Below, one piece after another: positions 48,901-59,220 of a DNA stretch of 64,000 bases; positions within the stretch are counted from its first letter, which is position 1, and every line of letters starts with the position of its first letter. The stretch covers positions 62,001 through 126,000 of the forward strand of contig JASANC010001532.1 of the NCBI GenBank assembly GCA_030248135.1. The letters are read 5' to 3'. The position numbers were made by a program, and so were the translations under genes. A model generated the notes under the pieces. That model saw only the letters and a list, made by a program, of their open reading frames with translations. It made no database searches and was not told the DNA's origin. This DNA comes from Theristus sp. LFF4_11. Its lineage: Eukaryota > Nematoda > Chromadorea > Monhysterida > Xyalidae.

Positions 48901-51230
48901 TAGGCACAGCAGCGGCAGTTGCTCGAGCAGCTCAGCGCGAATGATTGCGTCTGCAATGATTGCGACCAAATAAATACGTCATCTGGCTGGGTTCGCTTTA
49001 TTTGAAAGTCGCCTCGCAGGAAAACCGATATTTTTTTGTGCACAAACTTTTACGTGAGCTCTGTGCAAGCTATTGAGACCACGACAAACAAAAGTGAAAC
49101 AAAATAAAATTGAGCCACGCATTTTTTTTGCAGAGATGGATTGTAAGAAGGTTGATATTGGGCAAAATAAAATGTGATGCAATAATTATTTTGGTCTACC
49201 ACCAGACAATAATTATTTGGAGCACTTGAATCAAACAAAAGGTAAGCAGACGCCAGGATTGTTATGGTGATCACCGTTGAGTGAACAGCAAACAACAATG
49301 ACAACGGCCATGCACTCACCTTCATCGACTGCGAACACGCTCGTGATCAAGTCAAAGATGCCGTCCGTAGCGGTTGGGTCGTGCTCGACCGACTGTAACG
49401 CCTTCAGAGTGTGCCGCACGGCGACTTGCCTGCAAATCACTGGCGATGCTGCTCAGAATCAAAATAGGAGCACCGCCTACGTGTTGCGAGTGCATGGCAT
49501 GCCGTGGCTGATTATGGACTGGTGACTGCAGTGGAGTAGATGGCAATGGTGAACAAAAGCAACTACAAAGTCAACAACCGCCAGTCAACCAAACAACTGA
49601 AAGTGGCGATTGGGATTTCGTGCAAAGCACATTTTCATCCATTTTCATGTATTTCACAGCAAATACCAAGCGAACAACTAGACTGACCGTTCCGAGACGT
49701 TTTTCGACATTCCATACCGCTGCAGGCACGAGTCGAGTGTGTTTGGCTGCTGCTGTTGTGCGCCAGTCGCTCCATCCTGGCCGTCATTCCTTGTTTGGTG
49801 CTCGTTAGATGCAGCTACTAATGAGGGCTTTTGGTAATTGCAATCATGCAATTTGACATTCACGAATTGCAGATGAAGTTTTGCACAATTTTCTGTGGAA
49901 TCAAAATTTGAAATGAAACGTTGCGGTAACCAACTAAAGTGAACGCACCACATCAAATCTTAGAACAGCATAAGCAGAGGAAAAATCAAGTTTTCGGCTC
50001 CGTTAAAAAATCATGGTTTCATGAAACTCGGGTCTACGGGTCTGCAGTCAATTTTTTTGTTCGAACGTTGCAGCTAGTTTCGTGTTGTTGTTGGATTTAA
50101 CTGTTTCGAAAAAATTGTGATATTTCGCCGCAGCTTGAATGTATGGCTCAACAATTATTTCTCTAATATAAGCTTCATAGTTGTTTTAGTCCGGTGTGGT
50201 TGGGGGGGGGGGGTGATGTAAGCAGCTGGACCAAATTTTTTAGGTAAGTAAGCAGCTGACGAAATTTGGGTAGGGGTGTGCGGACGGAGGACAAGTGGAC
50301 TTGGGTGGGAGTGGTGTCAAAAATTTGAAGTCAGGTATAATAATGACATATTTTTTCAAACGTGTTCCACTGAAAGTGTGCCGCAAAACATGCGCTTGTC
50401 GTTCACAGCAAACCACACTTTCCGTTTAGCCGATTTTTTCCCGTAAACAAACGCTGAATGTCGAATCAGTCACACCAAACTGAAATTTTAATGCTTGTAT
50501 AGATACTTTGACAAACGGGCGTTTTTAAAGCAAACGTCATTTTAGTCCGGTCACCTTTGAAAAAATCCACAATAGATACGTAGCAAAAAACGGTAAAAAA
50601 AGGCGTAAAACAGCTAAATTATACTTAAAAATGTTCAAAAAATAAAAGATAAGTGCGTATCAGCCTAAAATTAGCAAAATTTACAAAACATTCAAGCAAA
50701 ATCGGTTGTTTTGAGTCAAAAATTGTCCTATTTTATGTCTTCGAAACCAAATTTTTCAGGTAAGTAGCTGATTAAAATTTTTAGGTAAGTGGTGGCTGCA
50801 TCACAAAAACCTCTGGTAAAAGAAAATTAAAAAATGGGGGGGGGGCTCCCTCCTCTAAAACAATTATGATATGCTTGCGAAGCTTTAGGACACCTACAGA
50901 ACTCAAGACAAAAACTTGTGGTGCTCTGTAGGTTTTCCCCACGCTTCGCAAGCTTTTAGTCAAGAAAAATAAGGTTTGGAATAGGTGAACGGTTCAACTC
51001 CCGGCCATGCAGTTTTGAAATTTGAAAGTTAAAATTTTTAATTTTTTCCGAAACCGTCAAATCCAACCAACATTAACACACTCAGGACGAAACTAACTGC
51101 AACGTTTGACTAAAAAATTTGACTGTAAACGGAGTTTCGCGAAAACATAATTTTTTAACAGTGACGAGTTTTCCAATCGCTCACCACTGGCGTTTTCCTC
51201 GGCCTCGAAGCTGAACGCCTGAAACGCCAT
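34415..51230 (-). CDS. PPP4R1: Serine/threonine-protein phosphatase 4 regulatory subunit 1
   Basis: HEAT-repeat scaffold that binds the catalytic subunit of phosphatase PP4. Exons in transcript order: 51230-51185, 49814-49688, 49429-49320, 48950-48811, 44439-44379, 43981-43875, 37755-37645, 37493-37353, 37273-37190, 37100-36985, about 36830-36496, 36409-36224, 36104-35943, 35828-35645, 35404-35233, 35122-35022, 34950-34415. Landmarks in family order: LSDPNNQ/VRKTCQAA, LLEQELL, FHVRK, SVWGVRKCCAE, LLGDPSRW, FISTFAD, an acidic linker, LGRQNWH, WKVRRTLAFSIHELA, DLDEVRIGILKHL, NWRFRHEF, SQRWSRRQT and IRNVRL. About 900 aa, against about 950 in human. Introns of 4.4 kb and 6.1 kb hold repeats. The start may instead be the ATG at 51257. 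The splice between the exon ending 36985 and the acidic linker exon cannot be put in phase as written (30-G run). The last exon adds a poly-Asn run and a low-complexity tail. Confidence 0.92.
34679..34714 (-). repeat. AAC trinucleotide run coding 12 asparagines
   Basis: Twelve uninterrupted AAC codons (GTT on +) in the last PPP4R1 exon, between DALLH and TASAS, after the conserved HEAT region. A pure codon run is likely to vary in length between individuals. Confidence 0.9.
36883..36932. repeat. G-run cluster (7, 10 and 30 G) in PPP4R1
   Basis: Runs of 7 G (36883-36889), 10 G (36892-36901) and 30 G (36903-36932) separated by one or two T. On the gene strand this is a C tract between the exon ending FISTFAD...EEPKA and the acidic linker exon. 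The run length may be wrong in the assembly. Confidence 0.9.
37756..43874. other. PPP4R1 intron (6.1 kb), CA-rich
   Basis: No nested gene is recognised. About 39990-40075 and 40580-40625 are rich in CA dinucleotides on +, and 39780-40350 is strongly purine-biased and CA/AAC-rich. A hAT-type element sits at 42183-42443. An 18-bp motif (TCAAAGCTGGCTGTGATA) occurs twice, near 38407 and 38651. Confidence 0.5.
42183..42443. mobile_element. hAT-type element, TAGGGTTGGTAAA family, copy 3
   Basis: Starts TAGGGTTGGTAAAAACCGG and ends TGCCAACCCTA, 261 bp, in a PPP4R1 intron. GACCCACC follows the right end (42444-42451). The same octamer occurs on the left but is separated from the element by ACC, so the duplication is present with a 3-bp offset. 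Confidence 0.85.
45571..45596. repeat. AC dinucleotide microsatellite
   Basis: Thirteen uninterrupted AC units within a PPP4R1 intron. Confidence 0.95.
47309..47335. repeat. ATTC tetranucleotide microsatellite
   Basis: Six to seven CATT/ATTC units in a row within a PPP4R1 intron. Confidence 0.95.
47616..48359. mobile_element. Inverted-repeat element with TTGACGCAA modules and 8-bp TSD
   Basis: 744 bp flanked by exact TGTTTGAA (47608-47615 and 48360-48367). The ends are GGGTTTTTTTTCGTCAA and, in inverse, GGTTTTTTTTTGACGCAA. Both arms repeat the palindromic motif TTGCGTCA/TGACGCAA next to CGGCCGAA- or CGGTCGAA-like spacers. The middle is not repeated. The 8-bp duplication fits hAT, but the G-poly(T) terminus is not a usual hAT end, so the class is uncertain. 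Confidence 0.8.
50177..50867. mobile_element. TAGTTGTTC-terminated element, older copy, with nested MITE
   Basis: Same order as the element at 52487-52950: ATAGTTGTTTTAG at the left, a G run, blocks around AGCAGCTG and GTAAGTAGCTG, TTATGTCTTCGAA, then G run, CTAAAACAATTAT at the right. It is interrupted by the MITE at 50344-50572. The outer duplication is not clear. Confidence 0.65.
50344..50572. mobile_element. TA-type MITE, copy 3
   Basis: A 229-bp copy of the 233-bp family (TTTTTTCAAACGTGTTCC at the left, AAAAAATCCACAA at the right), followed by TA. The left flank reads AA rather than TA, so the left end has changed. Confidence 0.8.
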
Positions 51231-51257
51231 GAACGCATTGTACGCACCTGGAAGCAT

Positions 51258-51896
51258 AGAAGATTGAACCGGAGATTGCTTGTTGAAATGAAGCGCATGC
51301 AGTTTTAAATGAATTATTGTTGCCACTTTGTTTATTTATGGAGAACTAGCCGATACAACTCGTTATGCATACGTCTTCGTTTTGTGTGGTTTATGTCCAA
51401 AATCCGTACATTCTCCTTTTGCTAAAAGTTTGCCTCCAAAAAGTGGTCAAGAAATTTTATATTTTCTAACCATCCCCAAGCCGCAAGTCATCTTTTGGAT
51501 TATAGGTGAGGTGAGATGACTAAACATGTTACATGTGCAATTTGAGACCCAAAAGCAAGCATTCCATTACACATAAAACTCTTCGTCTTTTTCAAAAGCA
51601 TAACTTCAGAAACAAAATTTCGTGATTTCATCATTTCCATACCATGGCAGGTTTTTTAAACATCAAACGTTACTTGCCAATTGCCATAAGCAGCCACGCA
51701 TGCAAAAACAACACCAAAAAACATAAAAACCCACTTTCTGACGACATGTCCGATGTCCGTCCAGTCCAGAATATCACATCACACACGCAGCACAACTGCA
51801 GTTGCCTGTTGCCGTCGTAGTTGACAATAATAAATAACAATATTTTTTAGAATGGAGACTTCAAAGTTTTCCCAAGATAAATAATCGACTCTGCTT
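51258..51896. other. Upstream of PPP4R1; nothing recognised
   Basis: Presumed promoter side of PPP4R1. Short open frames only, and no repeat or known motif that I can support. Confidence 0.4.
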
Positions 51897-52018
51897 CAGT
51901 ACCGTGGGCCCAGGAAAATTTTTCGAGGGGCGTATGGTACCGTGGGGGGGTATGGTACCGGCCAAATTTTTGAGGGGGGGGTCCGATGGGGGGGGTGGGG
52001 GCCGGGGGGGGGGTGGCA
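51897..52018. mobile_element. Truncated CAGTACCG G-tract element
   Basis: Begins CAGTACCGTGGGCCCAGG, like the complete elements at 52129 and 61675, and continues with G runs alternating with AAATTTTT modules. It stops at the old hAT fragment. No matching right end is present. Confidence 0.65.
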
Positions 52019-52190
52019 CGTTGTGCTAAATTCAAAAATAAACAAAATTTCAAAAATCAAAGTTGTGCTAAATCAATCAGGGAGTCCGAAGAACCACATA
52101 TGATATGCAAGCGCCTCCCGAATGACTCCAGTACCGTGGGCGGGGGGGGGTGGGGGGGTACACCCCCCCCAGAGCACCAGAGACCGTCGG

Positions 52191-52414
52191 ATTTGTATAC
52201 ATACTTAAAAGTGATTTTTTTGATTTCTGATCAGTGGTTGCTTGCAATGAGTCGTTGTAGGTTCCTAATCCTAAACCTAATCCTAATCCTAAGCCAAGCC
52301 TTTTTTATAAGGTGAAAATGATCAATTTAGTTTTTGCATTTTTTTCTTTCCTGTGTTAAAGGGCAGGGGCCACCGCTACTGCACATGCACCTGTTTTAAT
52401 AATGATGCATTACG
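52191..52414. mobile_element. Element with 11-bp TSD (ATTTGTATACAT...GCATTACG), deleted copy
   Basis: Flanked by GAGACCGTCGG on both sides (52180-52190 and 52415-52425). A related uninterrupted stretch is readable in reverse near 62893-62910. It is 224 bp long; the sister copy at 59962-61666 is about 411 bp after removing its insertion. The ends are only weakly inverted. A long TSD could mean a Mutator-like or a retroposed element. Confidence 0.75.
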
Positions 52415-52486
52415 GAGACCGTCGGGTGGGGGGGGGGTGGGGGGGGGCACCGTGCCACCCCCCCCCCTAAAACCGGGCACCCCCCC

Positions 52487-52950
52487 ATAGTTGTTCCAGA
52501 GCCGAGGGGTTGGGGGGGGGGCCGATATAGATAGCTGGAGCAAATTTTCTAGATAGATAGATAGCTGGAAAATTTTGGGGGGGGGCGCGGGGGGGGCCAT
52601 GTGACTTTGGGGGGGGGCCGGTCAAAATTTTGAAATTTGATAGATAGATAGCTAAAACGCTAAAAAGCTATAAAAACAGCAAAATAATGCTAAAAAAATC
52701 AAGTATAAACGCGTATTTTACCTAAAATTAGCGAAATTTTCAAGAATTACAAGCAAAAATGGTCAATTTTGGTCAAAAATTGACTCATTTTATGTCTTCG
52801 AAGACAAAAATTTTCAGATAGATAGCTGGCTGAGAAATTTTTTTAGATAGATAATAGCTGAGCCGAAAAAACGTGTTTGATAGAGATAGATTCGGAAATT
52901 TTTTGGGGGGGGGGCCGGCCCCCCCAGGCCCCCCCCCTAGAACAACTATG
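52487..52950. mobile_element. TAGTTGTTC-terminated element inside a C run
   Basis: 464 bp with ends ATAGTTGTTCCAG and, in inverse, CATAGTTGTTCTAG, flanked by runs of seven or eight C on both sides. The uninterrupted C run is seen in the related segment near 62840. Modules AGATAGATAGCTGG recur in both arms beside G runs. Confidence 0.75.
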
Positions 52951-52972
52951 CCCCCCCCATCGGACCCCCCCC

Positions 52973-53706
52973 TAGGGTTGTTAAAAAAAACAAAAATCGT
53001 CATTTTTGTTTTTTTTTTAAAAAAAAAATTTTTTAAAAAAAAAAAAAATTTCAAAAATCAAAGTTGTGCTAAATCAATCAGGGAGTCTGAAGAACCACAT
53101 ATGATATGCAAGCGCCTCCCGAATGACTCCCGTATGGCGGAACTTTGCAGATTTTGTTTTGGTGACCTCAATTACCCCTTTTCCAAACCGTCACCATGCC
53201 TCTTCTTGTGTTTTGACCTTCAAAACGTCACTAATTGTCCCCAGCTAAGCTAATGCTAAAGTGAAGACAAACATACCGCCTTGAAATTCGATCAATTCTT
53301 CTGATGGTGTCGCGACGACACGACACGAAGCAGCAACCAGACAACGTAGCGCTTGCAAACGGAGCAGCGAGCACAATCGGACGCTCTGCGAGGCGAATCG
53401 TCACCTTATCTGCATCGGAAATGGTAGGCTAAGCTTTGGGACGCTCAAAAACTTCATCGCAGATGTTGTCGAAGCCTAAAATCAGTCGGTAAAACGGCCC
53501 AAAATCGACTGCTAAAGGTTTTACGAGGTATAATCAAAGAAAATTTTTGTTGAACTTTCGAAAAATTGTGCCAAAATTGAGGTTTTCAGAGCATATTAGA
53601 GGAAAATTTTTCGAATTTTTTTTTTAAAAAAAAAATCGGCATTTTTGTTTTTTTTTTAATCACTTTTTAAAAAAAAAAAAATTTTCATTTTTGTTTAACA
53701 ACCCTA
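52973..53706. mobile_element. TAGGGTTGTTAAA hAT-type MITE, intact copy in a C run
   Basis: 734 bp, starting TAGGGTTGTTAAAAA and ending AACAACCCTA, in opposite orientation to the three copies at 60-63 kb. It is flanked by C8 on each side, which would be the 8-bp duplication of a C-run target, though a homopolymer cannot prove it. Confidence 0.88.
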
Positions 53707-54616
53707 CCCCCCCCCCCCTCGAAAATTTGGCCGACACCCCCCCCACACCCCCCATGAAATTTTGTCTGGCGGAGACCCCCCCCCCCCCCAAAATTTTCTG
53801 CACACCCTAATTTTTTTTTCGAAAATCATGATTTTTTGTCTATAAAGTCTATAATATAAGCTGAATATATGATAACTTGACCATCTTCATTGTAATTTCA
53901 AAGATTTTGCAGCTAAATTTAGCGTTTTTCCTTCAAAATTTAAGCGAAAAAATTTCATGGGGAAGGGGGTGGACCCCCCCACAGAAAATTTTGAAAAAAT
54001 GCACCCCCCCTTGGGACCCCCCGGGGGGGGGGGGTCCCACGTTACCATAGGTTGGACCCCCCCCTCACTTTTTGGTCGGCACCCCCCCCCCCCCACGGCA
54101 CCATACCCCCCCTTCGAAAATTTGTTTGGGCCCACGGTACTGAATGACTCCCGTATGGCGGAACTTTGCAGATTTTGTTTTGGTGACCTCAATTGCCCCT
54201 TTTCCAAACCGTCACCATGCCTCTTCTTGTGTTTTGACCTCCAAAACGTCACTAATTGTCCCCAGCTAAGCTAATGCTAAAGTGAAGACAAACATACCGC
54301 CTTGAAATTCGATCAATTCTTCTGATGGTGTCGCGACGACACGACACGAAGCAGCAACCAGACAACGTAGCGCTTGCAAACGGAGCAGCGAGCACAATCG
54401 GACGCTCTGCGAGGCGAATCGTCACCTTATCTGCATCGGAAATGGTAGGCCAAGCTTTGGGACGCTCAAAAACTTCATCGCTGATGTTGTCGAAGCCTAA
54501 AATCAGTCGGTTCAACACTTCAACTGTTCGTTTTATTTCTTTTAAATTTAAATTTAAATTTCGTTTTAAATTTAAAAAGTTCAACAAGATATCATGTTCA
54601 TCTCATGGCCTATCCC

Positions 54617-55359
54617 TAGAGATGTAAGGGTCAAAAAAAAATTTTTTTTTTTAATTTTTTTTTTAAAAAAAGTAAAAAAAAATGAGCATTTTTTTTATTA
54701 AAAATTTTTGAAATTTTTTCTTTAATGTGCCCTGAAAATGCCGTTTTTGGCATAATTTTTCAAAAGTTCAACAAAAATTTTCTTTGACTTTACCTTGTCA
54801 CTTAGTCTTCAACGCTGCAGGTGGTATTCTGGATTGATTTATCGACTGTTTTCAGCCTTGGTGAGTGATGATCGACTCGCGCATTGAAGTACTTGAGCGT
54901 CGCAAAGGCTAGTTCAACAAATTCCGATGTCGCTAAGGTGAGATAGAAGCAGAGAACTCACATTTACGCATCGTTTTTCAGGATCTCGAAAGGTGGAAAT
55001 TGCACTGTCTGCCACTGCAAGCGTAACTTCGTTGGTTGCTCGTTGCTGTTTCGCCTCGTGTCGTCAGCGTGATCACACCGGTTTGTTGTGGAACTTGTTT
55101 CCATGTTATTTGAGGTGAATTGAGAGGCAAAACACGAGACGTGATGTCGTCGGTGGGAAAATGGGGTCGCCGAAACCAAGTCTGAAATTTTCACCCTCCT
55201 CCCATATGAGTGGGGGTCATATGGTAAGTCGGTGGCTCCTCAGATGGTGATATTCGGACTCCCTGAAAAATTCTGAACAACTTTCATTTAAAAAAAAATT
55301 TAAAAAAAAAATTTTTTTTAAAGAAAAAAATAGAAAATTTTTTTTTCTTGACATCTCTA
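54617..55359. mobile_element. hAT-type element, TAGAGATGT family, copy 2
   Basis: 743 bp, in opposite orientation to the copy at 30844, flanked by exact CCTATCCC (54609-54616 and 55360-55367). It lacks the MITE and so supplies the empty site for 31303-31535. Confidence 0.93.
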
Positions 55360-55747
55360 CCTATCCCTACCGACTGAAAAACCTGTTCTTTGCAACAAAA
55401 CGATTTCTGAAACGATATTTCAGTTAAGTCATTTCAACGCTAAAAATTGACCCTAGAAGTCATCCAAATCGAAAAACATGGAGTACGTCGGTCAAAATAA
55501 CCAAATAATGACATCTACCTAAGCACACAAAGAAGTTGGGAAGAAAATTTGGTTAGAACTTTTAAAAAATTCTATCCTATTTTAGGGTAGCTTTCAAAAA
55601 AAAGTAGCAAAGAAAAAATAAAGTAGCTTTCAAAAAATAAAGTAGCTTTCAACAAATAAAGTAGCTTTCAAAAAATAAAGTAGCAAAGAAATTTCATATG
55701 AATAATACACTCTCCTATTTTAGTGTAGCAACGACATAACAATCATA

Positions 55748-55891
55748 CACTGTCCTATTTTAGAGTAGCAACACTATCCTATTTTAGAGTAGCAACACTA
55801 TCCTATTTTAGAATAGCAACACTATCCTATTTTAGAGTAGCAACACTATCCTATTTTAGAGTAGCAACACTGTCCTATTTTAGAGTAGCAA
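55748..55891. repeat. 24-bp tandem repeat in left arm of fold-back element
   Basis: Six adjacent copies of a 24-bp unit close to ACTATCCTATTTTAGAGTAG plus CAAC, differing by one or two bases. Confidence 0.9.
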
Positions 55892-56678
55892 CATATAAAC
55901 AGCTCATTTAAAGCTATTTCAGCCGCGAAACTTTGTAAACCTTCGTTATTTTGCACGGAGACTTCAAATTTTGACCTTGTGGGTTACGGTAACGCCCGGT
56001 TTGGTCCCAACACGATCTTAGTTCTGTCAGCAATCCACAAACAGCTTGGTAACCGCAACCAAACTGGTGAAACATGCTAGATTAAGGTTATTTTGCACGC
56101 AGATTTTGAATTTCAGCTTTCTGGATTACGGTAACGCCTGGTTGGGTCTCAACACAATTTTAGTTTTAAGCACAGTGTACACGCACGACAACACACAACA
56201 ACACACACACACACGCGCAAATACTAATTGTTTGGGATTAAGTTAGACCAAGATACTTTCAATTGTAGTGACGCCCTTTTGAACCCATGATCCTGTGAGC
56301 CCCGTATGCTACGTGCACAGCAATTGTAGTGACGCACCCACGTACTCATGAGTAACCAATCAGCGCTGAGAATTGCATTGACCAACCAATCAGGTAGTTG
56401 CATATATTAGCGAGATTGACTGTACTGTACTTGCTCAGTGATCAGATTTTTAATCAGATAATTAGATAATTCACGAAAGCAGAAAGTGACCACAGCATTC
56501 TCATCAGATTGCACCACACAGCATTTCTATGTGCAACATTTCACATTGGCAACTAAACGGCGTTCCCAAACAATTAGCACACGGGATCAATAGATTAAAA
56601 GAGCGTGGGTGCGTCACTACAGTTGCTGTGGACATAGCATACGGGGCCCACAGGATCATGGGTTCAAGAGGGCGTCAC

Positions 56679-57688
56679 TAGGGTTAGGGGGAAAAATCCG
56701 GATTTTTTTAAATTATTTTTTTTACAAGTTAGGTTCGTTCGAAGCGTCTCGTCGAGCTGAGTTTAGCTAGACTATTTTCAGAACGATCCGGAAAACTATA
56801 AGAGCGAAAATCGTGTTTTATTGAAATTATGTCCATTTCATAGAGGGAAAGTTGCATTTTCAACAGTAAAACAGGTCAATTTTTGACCTGTACTTGAATA
56901 TTGAACCGTTCTTAATTGTTCCTCTTTAGAAAATTACCAAAATTTGACTGTGTTCAAAAATTCCTGTTTCCTGTAGCTAAGTCGGCAACCCCTCCTGTCG
57001 ACCCGGTCGCCCCCCCCCCCCCCAAGACACTTACTTTCAGGTTCAACCAGCTATGCTATCTGCCACATGGCGAGAGAGAGCCCACTCTTCAAATCATCGT
57101 ATCGAAAAAACGTACCATGATTTCGCGATCACGTTGCGGGCAACTGACAGACGCAAGTTTAACACGTTAGTTTAGCTCAGCACGCAAGTTTTAACATGTG
57201 GCCATGTTATCGGGTATCTGAAAAACGGTCGTGTGATGTGGTATTAACCAACACCTCCGCTCCAATTGTTTAACAATATATTGCACAACTCCATTGTAGA
57301 CCTATAACATACGCCAATCAACAAGATATCATGTTCATCTCATGGCCTACCGACTGAAAAACATGTTCTAAGTTGCAAGAAAACGATTTCTAAAACGATA
57401 TTTCAATTCAGTTAAGTGATTTCAACGCTAAAAATTGACTCTAGAAGTCATCCAAATCGAAAAACATGGAGTACGTCGGTCAAAATGACCAAATAATGAC
57501 ATTTACCTAAGTACACAAAGAAGTTGGGAAGAAAATTTGGTTTGAACTTTCAAAAAATTATGCCATAAATCGAATTTTCAGAGCAAAGTAGAAGAAAAAT
57601 TTTTCAATTTTTTTTAAGTTTGAAAAAAAATCCAAAATTTAAAAAAACAAAAAAAAATTAAAATTTTTTTTTAAAGCCCCTAACCCTA
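56679..57688. mobile_element. TAGGGTTAGGGG hAT-type element, intact copy
   Basis: 1010 bp with 12-bp perfect ends TAGGGTTAGGGG and exact duplication GGCGTCAC (56671-56678 and 57689-57696). It is inserted in the right arm of the fold-back element. The mirrored left arm shows the uninterrupted target near 56265-56280. Confidence 0.93.
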
Positions 57689-57779
57689 GGCGTCACTACA
57701 ATTGAAAGTTTCTTGGTCTAACCCAATCCCAAACAATTAGTATTTGCGCGCGCGTGTGTGTGTTGTTGTCGTGCGTGTA

Positions 57780-58760
57780 CGCTGTGCTTAAAACTAAAAT
57801 TGTGTTGAGACCAAACCAGGCGTTACCGTAATCCAGAAAGCTGAAATTCAAAATCTGCGTGCAAAATAACCTTAATCTAGCATGTTTCACCGGTTTGGTT
57901 GCGGTTACCAAGCTGTTTGTGGATTGCTGACGGAACTAAAATCGTGTTGAGACCAAACCAGTCGTTACCGTAATCCGGAAATCTGAAATTTAAAATCTGC
58001 GTGCAAAACAACCTTAATCTAGCATGTTTCACCGGTTTGGTTGCGGTTACCAAGCTGTTTGTGGGTTGTTGATGAAACTAAGATTGTATTGGGACCAAAC
58101 CAGGCGTTACCGTAATCCAGAAAGCTGAAATTCAAAATCTGCGTGCAAAACAACCTTAATCTAGTTTGTTTCACCGGTTTGGTTGCGGTTACCAAGCTGT
58201 TTGTGGGTTGTTCATGGAACTAAGATCGTGTTGAGACCAAACCAGGCGTTACCGTAATCCGGAAAGCTGAAATTCAAAATCTGCGTGCAAAACAACCTTA
58301 ATCTAGCATGTTTCACCGGTTTGGTTGCGGTTACCAAGCTGTTTGTGGGTTGTTCATGGAACTAAGATCGTGTTGAGACCAAACCAAGCGTTACCGTAAT
58401 CCGGAAAGCTGAAATTCAAAATTTGCGTGCAAAACAACCTTAATCTAGCTTGTTTCACCGGTTTGGTTGCGGTTACCAAGCTGTTTGTGGGTTGTTGATG
58501 AAACTAAGATCGTGTTGAGACCAAACGAAGCGTTACCGTAACCCACAAGGTTTAAATTTAAAATCTCCATGCAAAACAACTCTAATCTAACTTGTTTCAC
58601 TAATTTGGTTGCGGTTACCAAGGTGTTTGTGGATTGTTGACGGAACTAAGATCGTGTTGGGACCAAACCGGGCGTTACCGTAACCCACAAGGTCAAAATT
58701 TGAAATCTCCGTGCAAAATAACGTAGGTTTACAAAGTTTCGCGGCAGAAATAGCTTTAAA
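57780..58760. repeat. 142-bp tandem array, six units
   Basis: GCGGTTACCAAG recurs at 57901, 58043, 58185, 58327, 58469 and 58611, exactly 142 bp apart. The left arm of the same element has only about one full unit (55960-56100). Confidence 0.95.
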
Positions 58761-59220
58761 TGAGCTGTTTATATGTTGATACGCTAAAATAGGACAGTAC
58801 CAAGCCCTATCCTATTTTAGCGTAACATATTGAAAGTTACGCTAAAATATCAAAATTACGCTAAAATATCAAAGTTACTTTATTTGTTGAAAGTTACGCT
58901 AAAATATCAAAGTTACTTTATTTGTTGAAAGTTACGCTAAAATATCAAAGTTACTCTATTTGTGGAAAGTTACGCTGAAATAGGAAAGCGCCGAAATTTC
59001 TTTGCTACTTTATTTTTTGAAAGCTACTTTATTTTTCTTTGCTACTTTATTTTTTGAAAGCTACCCTAAAATAGGATAGCGCCAATTAATGCCATAAATC
59101 GAATTTTCAGAGCGAAGTACAAGAAAATTTTTTCAAAATTTTTTAAATGGAAAAAAATCCAATTTTTTTAAAGAAAAAAAAACAAAAAAATTTTTTCAAA
59201 GCCCCTAACCCTAGCCCGGC

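Larger units (their letters stand above)
52129..54142. mobile_element. CAGTACCG-terminated G-tract element, copy 1
   Basis: Ends CAGTACCGTGGGC and GCCCACGGTACTG, flanked by exact AATGACTC (52121-52128 and 54143-54150). The uninterrupted target is visible in sister hAT copies. An 8-bp TSD with a CAG start fits hAT. The interior consists of runs of 7-13 G or C alternating with GAAAATTT-type modules, and it holds three further insertions (52191-52414, 52487-52950, 52973-53706). No transposase frame. Confidence 0.88.
52019..54511. mobile_element. Old TAGGGTTGTTAAA hAT copy split by a 2-kb insertion
   Basis: The parts 52019-52128 and 54143-54511 join to give the same order as the intact copies (CTCCCGAATGACTCCCGTATG across the break). 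The break is filled by the element at 52129-54142. Both outer ends are truncated; the right end runs into the interrupted element that starts near 54581. Confidence 0.85.
55572..59079. mobile_element. Second large fold-back element with 142-bp array in one arm
   Basis: Ends CTATCCTATTTTAGGGTAGC and its reverse complement. Moving inward, both arms share AAATAAAGTAGC repeats, a segment with ACAGCTCATTTAAAGC, a unit containing GGTTGCGGTTACC, and a segment with TAGTGACGC and GATCCTGTGAGCCC. The arms mirror each other about a centre near 56340-56610. AATT flanks both sides; the right copy is offset by four bases. The right arm also holds a 1-kb hAT insertion and an expanded array. No transposase frame. 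Confidence 0.85.
54581..59213. mobile_element. TAGGGTTAGGGG hAT-type element, copy broken by two insertions
   Basis: Segments 54581-54616, 55360-55571 and 59080-59213 line up in order with the intact copy at 56679-57688: ATCATGTTCATCTCATGGCC, then AAGTTGGGAAGAAAATTTGG, then CCCCTAACCCTA. The left end is lost. The inserted elements are 54617-55359 and 55572-59079. Confidence 0.8.
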
